From the NCBI GenBank assembly GCA_028700615.1, contig JAQVSH010000007.1, positions 1 to 23,125 on the forward strand: a stretch of 23,125 nt of DNA, written 5' to 3'. The notes under the pieces were generated by a model. The model made no database searches. It saw nothing but the letters and a program-made list of their open reading frames with translations, and was not told where the DNA came from. The DNA comes from Bacteroidales bacterium (GTDB lineage Bacteria > Bacteroidota > Bacteroidia > Bacteroidales > UBA4181). The translations under genes and the position numbers were made by a program. Below, piece by piece: positions 22,253-23,125 of the stretch (positions are counted from its first letter, which is position 1; each line of letters opens with the position of its first letter).

Positions 22253-23125
22253 CTACGATTCGGAAAGGGGCATCTGAATGCGCGCCGGAGTAGTATGGTA
22301 ATAAAAATCCCTGCAGGACTTCAGCATATTTATCGTAAAAAGCACCAGATTTTTACTCTCGGTCAACATATTTAAAACCATCACACTATTCCGGGTGGAA
22401 ATCTGTTTCTTTTTGATGAGTTTAAGTTGCTTTTTCTGGACTTGATCAATGTGTTCCAAAATCAGCAGCTTTTGCGCCTGAACACTGTCAAGATTATCGT
22501 ACCGGTTATTTTTACAGACATGGAGGGAAAGATTGAAGAATGTAGCTATCTCCTCGTTCAACTGGGCCAGTTCTGAACATTGAGACTCAATCAGGGGTGT
22601 GTGTTGATTATCCACATATTCATAGACCGGAACCCCTAAATATCTCAGACACAAAGAGACTTCCCTCATATAGTCAATAATCTGCACAAAGAGCTGTGCT
22701 GACTCCAGAGAATCTTCATTGAGTTTAGATACTGTTTTATACACATTCGTTTTTTCTGTTTTTGTCTGCTGAAGAAGCACGTCAATTTCAGGCTGAACAG
22801 ATTTCAAAACTTTCCTTTTATGATCAATCAGCCCGTTTAAAGTCGTATAATACAGCTTGGAGACCTGAATCAACAGAGAGACAGCAGTCTCTTCACAATA
22901 TTCAAAGACTCTTTTGCCTGAAACTTCTTTCACATTGAGATAGTCTGACTTTTGCCTCTGTTCCTCTTCTGCCTGATTTTTCCTCATAAACAAAGTATGA
23001 GAGTGAATCAACAGAAATACAACAAGAACCATCATGATTCCAATAGCAGCAACGCCTCCCCAGGAAATCAACAAAGCGATCAGAAAAGCAACGGTAAAAG
23101 CAGAAAATGCAGTAAAAAACCAGCC
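22253..23125 (-). CDS. Inorganic phosphate transporter (PiT/PHO4 family), C-terminal part
   Basis: The frame stays open to the right edge of the window, so only the last 290 residues are visible and the start lies outside. The visible part begins in a membrane helix pair (GWFFTAFSAFTVAFLIALL, then VAAIGIMMVLVVFLLIHSHTLF) and continues as about 240 residues of soluble, helical, charged sequence resembling PhoU-like bundles. Bacteroidota PiT-family transporters carry such a long helical tail, and the final membrane segment fits what I recall of that family. A Na/Pi cotransporter with a PhoU tail is the main alternative. A TTG at 23074 within the membrane helix is not a credible start. Confidence 0.65.
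   Translation of the reverse strand, partial: GWFFTAFSAFTVAFLIALLISWGGVAAIGIMMVLVVFLLIHSHTLFMRKNQAEEEQRQKSDYLNVKEVSGKRVFEYCEETAVSLLIQVSKLYYTTLNGLIDHKRKVLKSVQPEIDVLLQQTKTEKTNVYKTVSKLNEDSLESAQLFVQIIDYMREVSLCLRYLGVPVYEYVDNQHTPLIESQCSELAQLNEEIATFFNLSLHVCKNNRYDNLDSVQAQKLLILEHIDQVQKKQLKLIKKKQISTRNSVMVLNMLTESKNLVLFTINMLKSCRDFYYHTTPARIQMPLSES

Overview
The window reads as a chromosomal segment from the phylum Bacteroidota, most likely order Bacteroidales. The reasons are the archaeal/eukaryotic-type ProRS, a Bacteroidota-style PpiD foldase, two FHS-family sugar transporters, the MetA and agmatine deiminase forms, a phosphate transporter with a long helical C-terminal tail, TAnnTTTG-like promoter boxes and mostly weak Shine-Dalgarno sites. 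Genus cannot be fixed from the sequence alone.

Layout. Positions 66-225 hold two copies of a 62-bp repeat next to the 3' end of a tyrosine/glycine-rich lipoprotein gene (224-1504, minus). Then come proS (1609-3084, plus), meaB (minus) and ppiD (minus), agmatine deiminase (plus), and a Gfo/Idh/MocA oxidoreductase paired with an FHS sugar transporter (7619-10016, plus). From 10017 to about 15480 the DNA is visibly AT-richer and carries a self-contained set: a histidine kinase and OmpR-type regulator (minus), and diverging from them a 32-residue membrane peptide, an MscS channel, lysine 2,3-aminomutase and beta-lysine N-acetyltransferase (plus). From 15500 to 15695 lies the decayed tail of a sugar transporter. 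Housekeeping genes follow: rsmE, a YfcE-type phosphodiesterase, rsmI, a YbgC-like thioesterase, a second FHS transporter, metA, a Tat-exported aldo/keto reductase, a PhoB-like regulator, and the C-terminal part of a probable phosphate transporter that runs off the right edge.

The most interesting region is 10017-15480. KamA plus AblB is the established pathway from L-lysine to N-epsilon-acetyl-beta-lysine, a compatible solute. Here it appears to share a transcription unit with a mechanosensitive channel that could release solutes and with a tiny membrane protein, and it sits back to back with a two-component system. The divergent spacer contains TTCTAA direct repeats on an 11-bp register, as expected for an OmpR/PhoB-family operator, with a possible -7 element at similar distance on each side. 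I infer a sensor-controlled osmoadaptation island. A 48-bp block (45/48 identical) of the upstream transporter gene recurs in inverted orientation just past the island, which suggests insertion or rearrangement at this site.

Several convergent gene pairs are packed with 2-4 bp between stops (proS/meaB, transporter/kinase, regulator/phosphate transporter) or overlap by 65 bp (rsmI/thioesterase), leaving no room for separate terminators. Clear hairpin terminators were seen at the agmatine deiminase end, between the second FHS transporter and the thioesterase, and after the aldo/keto reductase. No rRNA, tRNA, CRISPR array or insertion sequence was recognised.
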